From: Archilochus colubris
Lineage: Eukaryota; Chordata; Aves; Apodiformes; Trochilidae
Assembly (NCBI GenBank): GCA_023079485.1
Contig: CM041090.1
Span: forward strand, 36,358,874 to 36,422,873
DNA length: 64,000 nucleotides
Direction of reading: 5' to 3'
The notes beneath the pieces were generated by a model. The model saw only the letters and a program-made list of their open reading frames with translations, searched no databases and was not told the DNA's origin. The translations under genes were made by a program, and so were the position numbers. Shown here in pieces: positions 11,991 through 25,900 of this stretch (the stretch's first letter is position 1; every line of letters starts with the position of its first letter).

Positions 11991-14900
11991 AGCCATTCCC
12001 TGGCTGCAGCATGAATGGCAGGGATTGTTTCCTCATTTATTCTTTAAAGATAACTGGCTTAATACTTCCTAATTTGCTTTTAACCTGAACATCACAATTA
12101 ATGAGAAACAAAAGCATGCTTTTTGAAAGTCAACATTTAGTTCTTTTACAGAAGGCAATTTATTTTAACTGTATCCTTCCTCCAGCATCTGGAGAAGTTT
12201 ATCCCAGCAAGTTATTAACTATTTTACTTCTTGGTATGACAGATCATTTGCTGATTGCTCATTTGCTATATGTTTGCATGGTGAACTGGCTCAAGACTGA
12301 GAAAATAAAACCAAAACATTTTTCTTTTTCTGGCTGGATTCTCTCTCCAGAGCTGATAAACAGTCCAGACTCTCAGCATGGTTTGAATTTTGCCTGTACA
12401 CTTGCACAGTTTCTCTTATCTTTTAGATTATGGAACCCCAGTTAACCAAGTAGTACTTCCCTCCTCTGTTTTTTTTAGGAAGGTGCTGCTCAATTTAAGT
12501 AAAGATATCAGAATCTTTAGTATCACCAAAGAGTTTTACCTATGAAAGGCAAGTCTAGAGCATCTAATCATCAAGATGCTCTGATTTCTTGTTTAGTTAG
12601 TACTGTCTTCATCACAGCCAGGTCTCTGACATTTTTCTATGGGTCTTACAATCCTCATATTTTGTCAGGTGGAATTTGTGATCTGATGGGTATTGTGGTA
12701 GCAGGTAGGGAGAAAATGGTGTCTGTAAGAAAATCTGGTTAGTTCTTCTGGCAAATAAAAATTTCACCTTTGAAAAAAGATGCTTGTGTCCTCCCTGCTT
12801 TAGATCTCATGCATTTCCAGTTACACACCTTGTGGTTTTGATGCTAAGCCACAATTACTTGCTCCTGTTATATCTGTTGTACCTGCCCACTTAGACAGTC
12901 GGATGCTTTTCACTTTATGATTTTGGCTCTTCTACAATCCAGTAATGCTCTTTATAGGTTCTTAGCTACATTATGGTCAGATGCACAATTCCAAACTCCG
13001 GGTCACCTAGTTAAAATTTTTGTAACAGTGCTTGTGTCAGAATTTCACTGGTTTTCTTTCTGGCTAGGTGTCTGGCTCCTCTGTTAGATGAACTTACTTT
13101 AAGAGAATCCAAAGAGTAGCAGATTAGTTTTTGAAACTGGGAGCTTTTGTAAGCTGAGAGACCAATATTACTTTTGGAACAGAAAAGGTCATGGATCATT
13201 CAGCAGCTTGCCTTTCTCCTGGCAAGTGGTTCCTGAAAGATATCAGACTGGCTAAGGCTATTGTGACTCAGATCCGATACAAAAATAGTAGTGACTTTAG
13301 AATACTTAGCAAATAGCAAATTATGAAAGCCACTCTGTTATGATATGACACTGGTCAGCCTTATCTAAAAAAGTGGCCAGGAAATAACTAGGATTGACTG
13401 GTTTGATTTTGAATGCATTAATGTGCTAAAATAGACTAAAATTTCAAAATAAGTGCATCAGTGCTGGCAGATCCATGCTACTTCATTAATGAAACAGATC
13501 TGGTAAGAACAGGTATTTTATTACCTGGAGACTGTGCCAAGCACTGCAAACATGTACAGATTGGAACTCGTTAGCTTTCCTTCCAATGATTGCACCAAGA
13601 GAACAGCAAATAATTGATGGCAGGGAAAACATCTACAAAGATCATATTTTTTAAAAAGAGGGTGGACACTCGTGCCTATACCTAGTAATGGTTTCTCAAA
13701 GGACTTTTTAAAAATGAAACTGTGATTAGTTTAAAGTATCCACTTCTGACACTTGTTTCCATGAGAACAGGAGCAGCAGCTAGAAATCACATCAGTGGAG
13801 TTGTTGTTGGTTGCACAGATGCAAGGAGCTGCAGATATCATATGTACAAGCCTTAGGACCAGTCAGCATAGAGTTTTCAGGAGAATAGGAAGGTTTTATG
13901 GTGTTTTAGGGTCCCTTAGTATACTTACAGAAGCTCCTTGCAGATAATATTGCTGTTATTCTTTAAACAAAAAAGTTTTTTTAAAAAAAAACAATTTTAA
14001 GCTAAAATAATTATTAAGAAGTAAATTTTCTTTGGAAAAATATAGCTCTCAAGCATCTACTAACATGACGTTTGAAAAAAAAAAACCATTAAGGTAACCA
14101 CAGTAATATATTTTTCTGCATCTACAAAACCGCCTGATAAGCACTTATTTGCCTTATATCACAACCTTTGCTTTATGGTATTCCATAATATGTGCTAGCA
14201 AAATATCTTTTTATGTGTTGCTGAATAATATATTTCCTTGGAGTGAGTTACAAAGAACAGTCTTATGTGATTTGCCTAAATATTTTCTTGGACCAGAAGT
14301 GTTTTGCAATGGAAATTCAGGCAAAAATTCCTACTTAGTTGAGCAATACTTCAAAATCTGGAAAGGAACCTAACCAGCATGGTGGAGTATTATACTGCTG
14401 GGGAAGCTGTAATTCAGATGTCTTTCCTGTAAATTGGATGTATGGCCATTTGTACAGTCATTTTAAAAAAATCCATTATTTCAGTCATGGGCAGAGAAAA
14501 ACATAACCCTAAAGGGACGGCAGAATCTCAGTGTCTGCAACTGCAGGTACAGGTACTGCATCAAACCATCAAAACTCACCTGACTGCAACTTTGAGAACT
14601 GCCAAATCTCTGAGTACTTGCAACATTGAAGACCCAAGAAACCCTGAACAAATTATGACAACTTTCTGCTTCTTCCACAAATTGCCTCTTTTTCCTAAGA
14701 AATGCAGACCATTCCTTTGTCCATAAAGTATATTAAAAATTTAATTTATGGTCCATAAAAGCTATTAATTAATGCATAGTTTAGAACAAAGTTCTACTTA
14801 GAGAAATATCTCATTTCTAATATTGGTCAATAACTGATGTCCAAGGAAAAGTATAAGGAAAAGCTCACATATGGAGTGATTCTTCCTTGATATGACTTCT

Positions 14901-15086
14901 CATGGCAATCAGTAACCTAAGTTTGGGTTTTGTGTGAAGGTATAAAACTATTTTTCCTTTGTCTGGATACATGGACAAAATTGTACAATCTGTTTACTTA
15001 AGCTCTTTCTGGAATAAGCTGTTGCATGCCATGTTTAACAGCATTTAGTTAATTCTACTGAGCCTGTCTAAAGGCAAATTTTTTCA
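11991..15086. other. Gene-free stretch, nothing recognised
   Basis: AT-rich sequence with A-rich runs around 13965-14000 and 14075-14087. Open frames here (for example 12101-12445 and 14442-14726 on +) have no recognisable product and lack a convincing exon structure. Confidence 0.55.
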
Positions 15087-15165
15087 TATAATCATAGAAC
15101 ATGCAGAGTTTGAAGGGACCTATCAGGATCATTGAGTCCAACTCCTGCACTCCTTTTCCCAAAGG
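15087..15165 (-). mobile_element. Short CR1 LINE 3' end
   Basis: ATAATCATAGAACATGCAGA, then TTTGAAGGGACCTATCAGGA and TCATTGAGTCCAACTCCTGC, is the antisense CR1 3' terminal block. Fewer than 80 bp remain, indicating very early termination of reverse transcription at insertion or later erosion. Confidence 0.8.
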
Positions 15166-16439
15166 AAAACAAAGAAGAAAGCCTGAAGGCTGCAAGTAAC
15201 TTATGTGCATGTTACTTTTGCAGGGAGAAGTTGGACAGCTTGTAATTGATGCAATTTCTTGCAATAACAAAATGTTCCTGACCTTCTGTTGATTATAGAG
15301 CAAATGTACTTCTAGTATGTCAAGTAAAATCAAATATAGCTCTTATTCCTCTCCTGCTAGTTCTCAAGGATTGTGTTATATAGTAGGCTGCTTAATAAGA
15401 AATTTGAACTAAGTGGACTAGAATGAATTGAAGACCTTAATGACCACCAAACAACTCCCTCAATTTTCCTATGTAAGTACTTTTCATATTTACAAGCAAT
15501 TAGAACATGTGTGCATCTGAGAGGAAGGGAGCTGTCAGCATGACATACAGAATGTAACATTTTAATGCAGGGAGATTTGTGCAAAATAAGGACATAGGAA
15601 GTGGTTCATGGTCTGTTCCTTATGTCACCTGCCAGGCAGATCCTACAGCAAACACCAGTGACCATATCTTCCAAGAAATGATACTGCCACTGCAAGAATT
15701 GAGTATTTCATTCTGCTTATTGGCATCTTGGGGTTCTAGTTAAGCAAAGCACAACTTTGCAAGATACAAATCTGGGGACTAAGTCCTAAGTTTCAGTAGA
15801 AGACAGCAGAGGTCAGAGGAGAGAGGACCAAGCAGGACAGGGTACCCAACAATGGAGGTCATTCCTACTTTTGGTCCCTTTCCACCTTTGGTATCAACAT
15901 GACAATAAGTTTTATTAGAGGATTCTGCTTTTCTGCTTTGATTGTGACATGTCTCCCATGGGCTCCTCACAGCAGAAGGATGAGGTAGCTGTGAGCAAGA
16001 TAAAGAAAATTCATTCTGGACATATATTCTTTAGTTCGAGCCAGAACCTGAGCAATGATTATGTAGAGAACTGATCAATTGATTAACTTATATTTCCAGT
16101 TTCTACTTACATTTAGAGATTTGGGGAGAATTGCACTTTAATAATGCTGTAATGTTAGAGGGACACTGAACATCTCAATTTTGTCTGCAAATTCTTTCAG
16201 ACCACTTTACTTTAGCCACTCTTAAGAAGTCATTTTAAAAGATACTGAATTTTGTAGTTGTCACATATAATGGGTTTGTAATTTTGCTGCTCTTCTTTCA
16301 ATTGGCATTACATAAAGCATAACAATATCCAGCAGAAGAACTTTTTCATTTTTGAGGTGATTTTCCCTTCCAGATTATAGATAGTGTGCCGAGTTGAACA
16401 TAAGATGGTGGAGCTCAGCACTGTGTGAGAAGGGAACAA
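15166..16439. other. Gene-free stretch, nothing recognised
   Basis: AT-rich non-coding sequence. Short minus-strand open frames at 15357-15584 and 15779-15970 show no recognisable product. Confidence 0.55.
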
Positions 16440-17290
16440 GGCAAATAGCTGGGTCACAGACCTGGACTTGCTCAGAAGATTCCCATAGCATATGATTCTG
16501 GAGCTGAAGAACTAGATATTTGTCAAAGATGGCCAAAAAATATTCCATGCACACATACAGGGAATCAAGCAGAAATGGTCAGGAGGCCAGCACGGATGAA
16601 CAATGAGCTCCTGAGTCAACTCAAAGATGGAAAGGATGCATGAAGAGGTCAAAGCAGGGACAGGTGACCTGGGAGAAATATAGAAATATTGTCAACCATA
16701 CAGAAATGGAGTTAGAAAAAACAAAGAACACCTAGAATTGTATCTGGTTGGTGAACTGAAAGGCAACAAAAAGGAACTTTTTCTTTAGGTATATCAATAG
16801 CAAAGGGCTGACCAACCTCATTGGTTTCTATGATGAAATGAAAAGCTTGGTGAATAAGGGACATGTTTATTTGGATTATAGCAAGGCTTTTGACACTGGC
16901 TCCCATAACATCCTCACAGACAATGTGAAATACAGGTTAGGTAAATAGACTGCAATAGGACTCAACTTCTGGTCTCAAAAGTTGTGAACAATGCCATAAA
17001 GTCCAGCTGGCGACTACTTGCGTATTCCAAAGGTAACTACTGGGCCCAGTGCTGGGTAACATCTTTGTTGGTGACCTGGATGATGGGACAGGGTGCACCC
17101 TCAGCAAACTTACAAATGTTAAAAACTGGGAGGTGGTTGTACCACCATTCAGAGTGACCTCAACAGACTGGAGAAATGGGCAACCTCATGAAATTCACTA
17201 TAGGATGAATAGGGCAGAAGTCCAGCACCTGGTGAAAAAGTACCCTATGCACCAGTATAACCTGGATATATGCAGGCTTAACTTGCTTGA
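16440..17290 (+). mobile_element. Ancient CR1 LINE ORF2 fragment with internal gap
   Basis: The left part (about 16570-16690) matches the linker after the CR1 endonuclease: TCAGGAGGCCAGCACGGATG, AACAATGAGCTCCTGAGTCA and AGGGACAGGTGACCTGGGAG. The right part (about 16795-17290) is reverse-transcriptase sequence. It includes a frame reading LDYSKAFDT near 16870-16900, the conserved catalytic-box region of non-LTR reverse transcriptases, and GGGCCCAGTGCTGGGTAACA and CTGGATGATGGGACAGGGTG further on. Stops and frameshifts interrupt it, and some ORF2 sequence is missing between the two parts. Neither the 5' nor the 3' end of CR1 is present. The open frame at 17049-17306 is a remnant of this element. 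Confidence 0.85.
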
Positions 17291-20200
17291 TATTTCTTAT
17301 CCCTAGATACCATTTTCAGCCAATTTTGTTCTGAAGAGAAGTCATTAATATTTTATTCTGGATGCCTCTACAGAGAAAGAAGAGCAGAAACAGCCTAGAG
17401 AGGAAGCTGAGAGGCCAGGGACAGGTTATTCTCTTATATGATGTTAATGGCAAGAGGATCAGTTGGGATTCCTACTAAAAAATGTAAGGTGTTCAGCTCC
17501 TTCTTTGTTTGCAGAGATTGTGAGGACAACTCTCACAGTGACTTGCCATGATACAGTCTGTGTTTGTTGCCTCTGGTAAGCCTACCAGCACTAATTTAAA
17601 AAGAGATGGTGAGGGAGGTTTTGCACTCACCTCAGAAACTCCAGCATGTGTGGAGATTATTTCTGTCATTGAATGTAATTGAATTTCAGCTGAAATAACA
17701 GTCCTTCAGGGTGGCAAAGGCTGAACATCCACTCCCTGCTGTATGATTATGAAGTCTACTGGCTTAGCTATTAAGGAGGTAAGCTGTGACACCCAGCTGT
17801 AAGTGACATTCAGACTGTCACAGGTAAATTTAAAGTCTCGTCCTCCAATTAGTAGTGAGCCCAATAAACATATCCATAGTTAGGAACAGCTGAATGGAAA
17901 TGTAAGAAGGTGCTCCTCATAATCTCTCAATTATAGTGCTAATTACACCTGAGACCAGTTCTTACTAAAAGTGCATGGGTGGGTTAATCTGTGGACTAAC
18001 ATAACAAACCCTTCTCTATGTATTGAGTATCCTCAGGCAGGATGTGTCTGGGACAAAGACTTCAGTGGATGTGATGAGAATCAACAACTCCTCCAAGAGA
18101 AACCGGTAGTATCTATTCTAAAAATTCTGAGAAATTTGTTTCTTTCTATTTCTGCTTTAGATGAACTTCAGCAAAAAAAGGCAGTGTTACAGCAGTGCTG
18201 GCAGAACATCCATGGTGCATATTTTTGTGTTGAAAGAGAAGATTCTAGGGAGACCCAGCGTTCTCTTTGAAGTGTTTTATACTTGGATTCCTCCCTGAAA
18301 CCAACATATTCCTGTGCAGCAATTTCCCAGTGTCTCTAGAAGAAACATCCACCTCCAGCTGCTCCAGGTGAGAGTAATCTATGGCATCTCAGAAGTGTAA
18401 CTCCTTTGTTGACTTGGTATATCCACAAGTACACTAAAGGTTTGTGTAAATAACAAAAGGTGTTTGCTGCTGAATGACATCGGTGTTTCCATATTACTTT
18501 AGATTCTGTTCAATATTACTTTTATTCCTTGATTTGAACCAAAAGCAGCACAGAAAAATGTAGTCGTTTCTTTGGGTATCTGCCTTTTTTTTTTACTATA
18601 CAATTCCCAATGCCTTGAAGGAACATTGGTTAGGGAAGACCAGCAGTGCACTCCCAAAAGGCATTGACTGCTCATGAAATTAAATTTAAAATTAATAGGA
18701 AAACTAAAGTGGCTTTACTTTGAGAAATACAGCTAAGCAAGCAACAGTAGCTGGCTGCATTGAACTAGAGATACCAAGAAAAGGAAGGAAATTCTTCATA
18801 TTTACCTCTCCTAGTAACTGTCAGTGGGGTAGCAGCATTGTGAAGAGCTATGTTGTTTGGCAGAAGTGGAAAGCAAGATGCCAATTTTACCTTGTGAGAA
18901 AGCCAGCATTAATTTATGGTACCTTGAGCAGCTAGCTACCTCTTGATGCTAAAGGAATTACTTATCTAGAGCATAGTACCTGCTTTTCTCTGGTTCAATG
19001 GAAGGTCCCTTTCTCCTGTTGCTGGGCTTTAGTGCCTGAATACTTCCTGGCAAAAAAGTTATGTGGGTACTGGATGATGCAGGAGGGCCCTGAAACTAAT
19101 CCTGCAGTAAAGAGCACGAAGTGCAGTTGCTATCCCTGCATCAGGGTTAAGCAAAATATCCTAGTTTTGTCCCTTAGAACAAATGAACAACAAAAAAATA
19201 TCAAAAGATAATGAAATGTAAAAGGGTTTTTATTCTTTTTGGGAATGTACAACTTGTAAGGAAAGGGGGTTCCATTCTCTGAAAACTGCATTATTGGAAT
19301 ACTGGTGTATTTAGGAGTCAAAAAGATTTAGCACAAAGTGAAAGTCCCAGTCTTTCTCTTAGTAAGCAGAAGTAACACATGCTATTTAATAGAAAGGAGA
19401 AAATGATTGATATTTCTCAAAGTTGGTGTTTCTTGATTGTGACTTTCTTGATAACCTGAGAAGAAATGTCTTGAAGTAGTTTAATACTGTAAACAGAGAT
19501 GAGGCTGCAATGACCATGCAAAATACTGAAAGGAACAATAATATTTTCCTAGAGATGGGCAAAGTACTTACAAAGGTCAAATTCCACAAACTTCCCCATA
19601 AGCACTAAGTTAAAACTCTGCCTCCAAGGACACCAGGTATATCACTTTTCTGCAGTTCTTCAGTATAAATTATTGCCAACAGAAGAATCTGAAGCTCTGC
19701 AGTTACATGAGCTGGAAAACATGGCATAGACAACCACACATGTTTTTCTTAAAAAAAGGTGTTTTTTTTTCTGCTTAATTTCAACAGTAGGAAAATCTAA
19801 AAGCATTTGAACATATTTAGACTGTTTCTGAGAAAAGGGGAGGTTTTGAGTAGAATATGTGAGGCTTATTTCAGTCAAACTTTCTTCCTTTTCAGGCTTC
19901 CCTTATACCTGCTACAGCAGTTCTGTTATGTCTTTTTTCTCCACATGTGAGATTCAGATTGAACATAATGACTTTGCATAGATGTGGCAGACACCTCTGC
20001 TGCTTTTCAGCCTTTCTGTTAAACCTGAAAGCAATATATCCTGCATGATATCTGATTGTGTTGGAAAATGCTTAGTCTCTAAATTTCTGCCCTAATAGTT
20101 TCTGGAATAACTCAGAGTAACAATGGGCTAAATTCATCTATAGTGAAACTTCATTGATTATGAAGAAAAGGTAGGATGGATAAATTGTCCCTGAATGCTC

Positions 20201-20988
20201 TTGCTAAAATTATTGCAACAAATCAGTGTTACTTGGACATATATTTTCACTATCTGTGTTTTAGAAAGAGAATGCAATTTTATAGCAGTCTTAATACGAA
20301 ATTTCCAGGCATTTATAGTCTCTAACAAATATTTCTGTGTAACTTAGCTGCATTATGGGAAGTGGTCTTTTTTTTTTTTTTTTAATGGTTTTCACTGGTA
20401 TAAATGCCCAGCACACAAAGCAGTGAGCACAAGTATTCTTTGGATCTGCAGCAGGAGGTCAAACTAGAGAACTACAGGATACATTTCTGCTCTTTTCCAA
20501 AACTGAACCAAAACCTGGCTATGGGTTTACAGAGCCAAATAGTTTAAGCCAGCCTTGTCCATTCTGCTGCCTGCCCCTGATATCCACTGTGTTTTGGTAG
20601 GACCATGTCACATCAAGCCAGCTGTCCCATGGACCTAAGCCCCCACTTTTTGGCAGGGGGAAGGCTGAAAATTTCCTTAGCCCTTATTCTTGCCTAGTTC
20701 TCAGGGCAGTACAGGTTTTCTGGCTGGAAGGATGCTTACTCCTTTTTCCAGCCTTATCCCACACATGCCTGCTTCCTGAGAAAGAATGGGAATCATTACA
20801 GCTGGTGTGGCAGCAAGATACACCACAAACTCAGGTGGTAATACATATTCCTTCATGGAATTGACCCATTTTGCTCTTTCACAGCAAATGATTCTGACTT
20901 CTTGCTTCTTCCTAGAAGTCAAGAAATTTCTTTTTCCTCCCTTCTCACCATCAACCTCTCCCTTTCTGTTTCTTCCCTGTAGTGTTCT
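17291..20988. other. Gene-free stretch with poly(T) run
   Basis: AT-rich non-coding DNA. A T run of about 17 bases is at 20368-20384. No exon, RNA gene or named repeat was identified. Confidence 0.55.
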
Positions 20989-21089
20989 CAAAAAAAAACC
21001 AACAACCAAACAAAACCAAAACAAATAAAAAACCCAAAACAAAATACAACAAAAAAACCCAAAACCAAACCAAAACAACCCCCCAAAAC
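20989..21089 (+). repeat. 101-bp A/C-only low-complexity tract
   Basis: On the + strand this tract contains no G and only two T. It is built of irregular AAAC, AACC and AAACCC words, and the reverse strand is pure T/G. The long minus-strand open frames over it (20701-21078, 20951-21169 and 20988-21224), with runs of Phe, Leu, Val, Cys and Trp, are simply translations of this T/G-rich strand and not membrane proteins. Similar A/C tracts are at 47740-47783, 49236-49261 and 56037-56096. Confidence 0.9.
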
Positions 21090-22861
21090 TTTATTCCCTT
21101 TAGTTTTTGGAATAAAAAAAGTTTGTGGAATGTGGTCATAGGATAAGTACAGATGCTGTTTGCTCTCAAATAATATATACCTTACATAAGGGAAGGGACA
21201 GATATAAGCAAGTAATGGAATCACTTTAAATTACTATTTATTATTTTTTAATATATTTTCTTTGTAATTAGAAAAAGTACACAGTTGGTGAAATGCCATT
21301 GATTTTATTTTATTTCTTTCAGATGATGAAAAGATCCCTGAATCACATTGTTCCTGAAAGTACTGAAATAAAATTTTTCTCAATGGTTTTTGGAGGTTTC
21401 TTTCTTCTTCTTCCCCATTGCATTATAAAAGAAGTAATGATGAGTAATTATGTAATATAATTTTGATGAAACTTAGAGCTAACAAGACATTTAGAAATAT
21501 TTTTGCCATTTAATCTGTTGTGTTTACTCTTGTTCTCAAAAATTTCAAATTAAAACCAAACTCATGGCCAGTTTTCTGTGAAATTTTAAAATAAAATGCA
21601 CTCCACAGATTAACATAGCATCTGCTGTCACTTAATTAAAAATAATTATGCCATTTCCAGAACTCTTTTCCTGGTAACCAGGAAGACACTGGCAATAATG
21701 TTTAATATTGGACACCTGGGCTGAAACATTTTGAATGGTTTTGTTTTTCCCAGTGTTTGCCTGCATTGCAGATGGCAGCCTCCTACAGACCTACAGGAAG
21801 CCAAGCAGCCATGGTGTCAGAGAGGTAAGAATTTTTGGTGGAGAAATGAAGGCTGTGTGAAACACCAAGCTGTCACAGTCAGATGCTCCTGGAGCTTGCA
21901 CTAAGTTAAAGCTATCTTGACTATCTCTCCAGGAAGGAATACTTTCTGATGATACAGTGATGACTGTTTGGACAGTAGGCAGAATAAGTAGCAAAAAGGG
22001 TAATTGATTTCTCTGGCTACTGCAGTCCATTGTTCCTGAACTCTTTGCCATCTGGAGCAATACAGGAGTGCTCTGGATATTCAGTTCCCCTCACTGCAAA
22101 TGAAGATTAATAAAGGCAGAACACAGCTCTTTTATCCAATGCTTTCGCAGGACAGCGTTCTCTCTTTGCTGTTACTTGAGAGTCTGGAAGCAACCACTAC
22201 CAAATTGCCTGATGAAATATGGTCTCAAGTGGGGAAAGTTAAGTAAACTGGAAAGTGTTGCAGTCCCCTAGTCACTGAGCAGTCTGGTTTTGTAAGCAAA
22301 AAACAGGATGCAGGCACTCGTGGGCATACTCTTCTGCTGAGCATCCTCTGCATAACACTGTTGAAGTATTATCTGTGGTAGCAAAAAGCTTCCATGACTG
22401 TTTCTGCTGCCCTCCTCTCTCTCTGAATGAGAAACCAGTGTGTCCAGTACCAGAGAGCACTGACTGATTGTCTCAGACTTCCCACATGGAGCCCTGCAAT
22501 TGTCTGCCAAATAATTAAAAGGACAGAGGTAATGATGCACAAGGCGAAGCTGATTGAGAAGGGTTTTTTCTCAGCCTGAAGAAGAGAAAGGGATGATCTA
22601 ATTAACCTAATTCAAATACCACTATAAACACCCCCTTAGAAAACAGCCAGATTCTCCAGTCATGTGAACAATGAAAGAACCAGAAGTAACAGTAACAAAT
22701 TGCATCAAAGAGAGAAAAGGAGAAAAAATCTTCAGCATGTGGCTGAACCAGCACTGGTACAAGCAGCCTAGGGGTGTGGGACATGGGATTAGGGAGTTCT
22801 GGAACATCAGACCTTGGGTATATATATCAGAATTTGACTTCCCTGAGCAATCAAATGTAAA

Positions 22862-22905
22862 TACAGAGTTGGACCAGATGACCTAAATGATTCAGTTATT
22901 CTACA
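22862..22905 (+). mobile_element. Probable CR1 LINE 3' tail remnant
   Basis: GAGTTGGACCAGATGACCTA followed by a short interval and TTCTAC resembles the sense-strand CR1 3' UTR (TTGGACTAGATGACCTT...ATTCTATG). Only about 44 bp are recognisable, so this is tentative. Confidence 0.5.
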
Positions 22906-25900
22906 AAAATTCATCACTAATCTGCTCTTTAGAATAGCAGTAATCTTCCTACCACAAGGCTCTGAAGACAACTTGTAAAGCCAGAGATGTACTTCAAAAA
23001 TTTGAGACACTCAGAAACGAAAGCCTGAGGAGGAAAGTTTGTATACAATGAGAACAAGATTAAAAAGAAAAAAAAAAAGTGGACCTTGTTAAAGCCACTG
23101 TCTAATTCTGGCAGTAGCAGCTCTGACAGCCCACTGACTTATCAACACTGTATTTAGCCTTAATGAGGTAGTGTTGCACTAGGTATAAAGCAGGAGGGCA
23201 TCACCTCTTAAGGCACTGGCAATTCTGAAATTTCAAAAGAGTTTTAAAACACTCAACACTAATAGGGAAAAGTGGCAGATTTTGACAAGGCAAAAGAAGA
23301 GCCCAGTGGGCAAATTAACTGGAAACTCTGTTACACTTTCTTTTTGCTAGATTTTTTGCCCTTTTTTTTTTTTTTTTGTCATTATTATTCATGATTCTTC
23401 TTCCTGGCTACCTTCACCATGGAGGAAAGTTGGGTCTTGATACTGTTTTACAAGAGGAAAAGACTGCTTTTCTCTCTGAGATTGCTGGAGCACTAGGACA
23501 TTTTTAGTGCTTAGAAACAAGTCTAATTTGCTTCCCATACACCTTACAAGCCATCAGCTGTTACTAAAACAGTAAATCTATAACTTCATGAAAGCACTTT
23601 GGAATAATAATATATGTATGTTGAGAAGAAGCTTTGTCATCCTGCCCTTTTATTCAAATCTGCTCATCATGTCTTTGTTTTAGGGAAGTGATGTTCAATG
23701 TTAGTCTTTCATGTCAAGTTTTTCATGGAACATGTCATAGAAAATTAATTCTTACAGTATGGGTAAGCTTTTCAAAAGGGAAGCAATAGATGTGCAGAAC
23801 AGCAGATAAACCAATCCAAGAGGATATCTCTGCAGCCTGGTAAAGAGGAAGGGCGACAAGTTTCTGAGAACCTCAAAATGCAGAACAGTGAGGAGAAACT
23901 TCAGGAACAGCTCAGTGGAAGGGAGGTGCCAAGTCAACATTTAAAGGCTCAATTTATGATCTGAACATTAGGTATAGCAATCCTATTTTACTCTCCAGCT
24001 AGAGGACATTGCTTCAGATAGCTAACACAGCAGCACCAAGGCAGACAATTTTAGGCAGACTTTTTCAAGTCTGATGACTGAGCATAACATTACTTAAGAT
24101 GCAGCAGTGTGCTGCAGCTATCAGCCACTGCAGATACATTTTAACACAAATCTGGATCAGCTGGAACAAAATATCTCCATTTGACCATAGATCATGCCAT
24201 AGCTACTTGTCTTTCTTTTAGCACATATAAAATTTCTCAAAATTTAGATAATCGTTTGAAGATTTGCCCTATTGTGTTCTCTCCTCTTTGAACTGCTTGT
24301 TGTATTAATTACACCAAAGATGTCTCTGACAAAGCCACTGGTTTGGGGAACTGTTCACAATTTGGATGTCTGGATGCCCTTTCTGATTTATATACTGTCT
24401 CTATGAAATGTATTTTGCAGAAAAAAAAAATCACAGCAGAACCCTAAATATTTTGGAAGGATTTTAGGAGACTAAAGGAAAAGAAGTATCTGGAAAGGTG
24501 GTCAGTTTGAAAACAGAACAAATCTCCACAGACTATGAAATAGAGAAAGATGAAGACACCCTACTGGAAGCAGTCACTAATGAGCTGCTCTCAGCCAAAA
24601 GAACACTTGAAGAAATAGCAAGATGAGGAAAAAAAGAGCCAGGTACATTTTTTTCTGTATTGCTATTAAAGCCAATCATTAAAGTCTTTTAAGAGATTCT
24701 TCAAAAGCTTACTAAAAAGGTATTGGGTGCTTCAGCTAATATGAGTTGACTCTCTGTTCATATGATGGCAGCTTAAGGAGTTTTTAAGAGACTTCTTCAG
24801 CAACAGGAAAGAATGATTTTTGTCACAAAGTGAGATACAATACATTGTAAGAAGAAAAGTACTGTTTGAAAGAGGAGTCATGATAACTGTATTTTTCCTT
24901 TAAAAGGCAATTAGGAGTTGTTTTATCCAGGGTTTAAACAATTTTAGAGGTTTAATTAAAAAGAAACAATCTTTTATTCTAAAAATAATTCTAGTAAGAG
25001 TTTCATTGCTTTCACACCACTACTGTTATTAGCACATTGCTGTGAAAGTAATTACATTCACTAGTTCACTAGAGCTTCCTGGCTTCACAGAATTGTATGA
25101 AGATAATATGTTTTCATATAAATGCATTGGTTGAATCAGATGTAAACATTACATAGGTAGAGTAACTATTGAAGTTACTTAAAGAATGAATTAGGACTTC
25201 CAAACTGGAGTTTTTGAGTATCAGAGCAACATGAATGTAAACATGTTGTAAACAACACATTTCAGTAAAATCAGAATTGGGTTGATGTGGGCAAAAGTTT
25301 CAAGTGATCAAAATATGACACTGAATTCCATGTCTGGATTTGTTCTTATTTCCCATACACAGAATAGGTCTCTTCCCATTGCTTTTCTATTTATTTGTAT
25401 CAACACTGCAGTTGTTCAAAATATTGTAGATGTCTTAAAGAGAAAATGGGTTCTTTCCTTGTGGAATGTAGAGAGATGAGGACTGAAGTAGGTAGGTTCA
25501 AGAAATAGATACATCTTACGAGCAGGATTCTTAAAAGTTCTCTTTAAATTATGTTTATCTTAGACAACTCTCTCATTCTTGCTGTTCTGTCCCAGTTCAG
25601 TCTTAATGATTTTTCTGTACCAAAAACTATTTTTGTGACATCTTTCTAACAGTCATCCTTCTCACTACATATAGGGGAGTTAAAAATACCTTGTGAGCAG
25701 TGTCAAGAAAGTAAACCTACACAAAAGATATAATAAAAGAAACAGGTATAATTATGGACCTGGTCAGAGAAAGTGTTCTAGGGTACAAAACACAGAAAAG
25801 GGAACTCAGAACCCAGGAAATAAAGCAATTGTGCTACCTTTTATTGCTAAATTTTCTTTCTGTCTGATGGCTCAGGTCTAATTTTGGAGAGGTACCTCAA

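Noticed and set aside
20701..21224. Three overlapping minus-strand open frames resembling hydrophobic membrane proteins (Phe, Trp, Leu and Val runs)
   Set aside because: They translate the T/G-rich strand of the low-complexity tract at 20989-21089, so the composition explains them.
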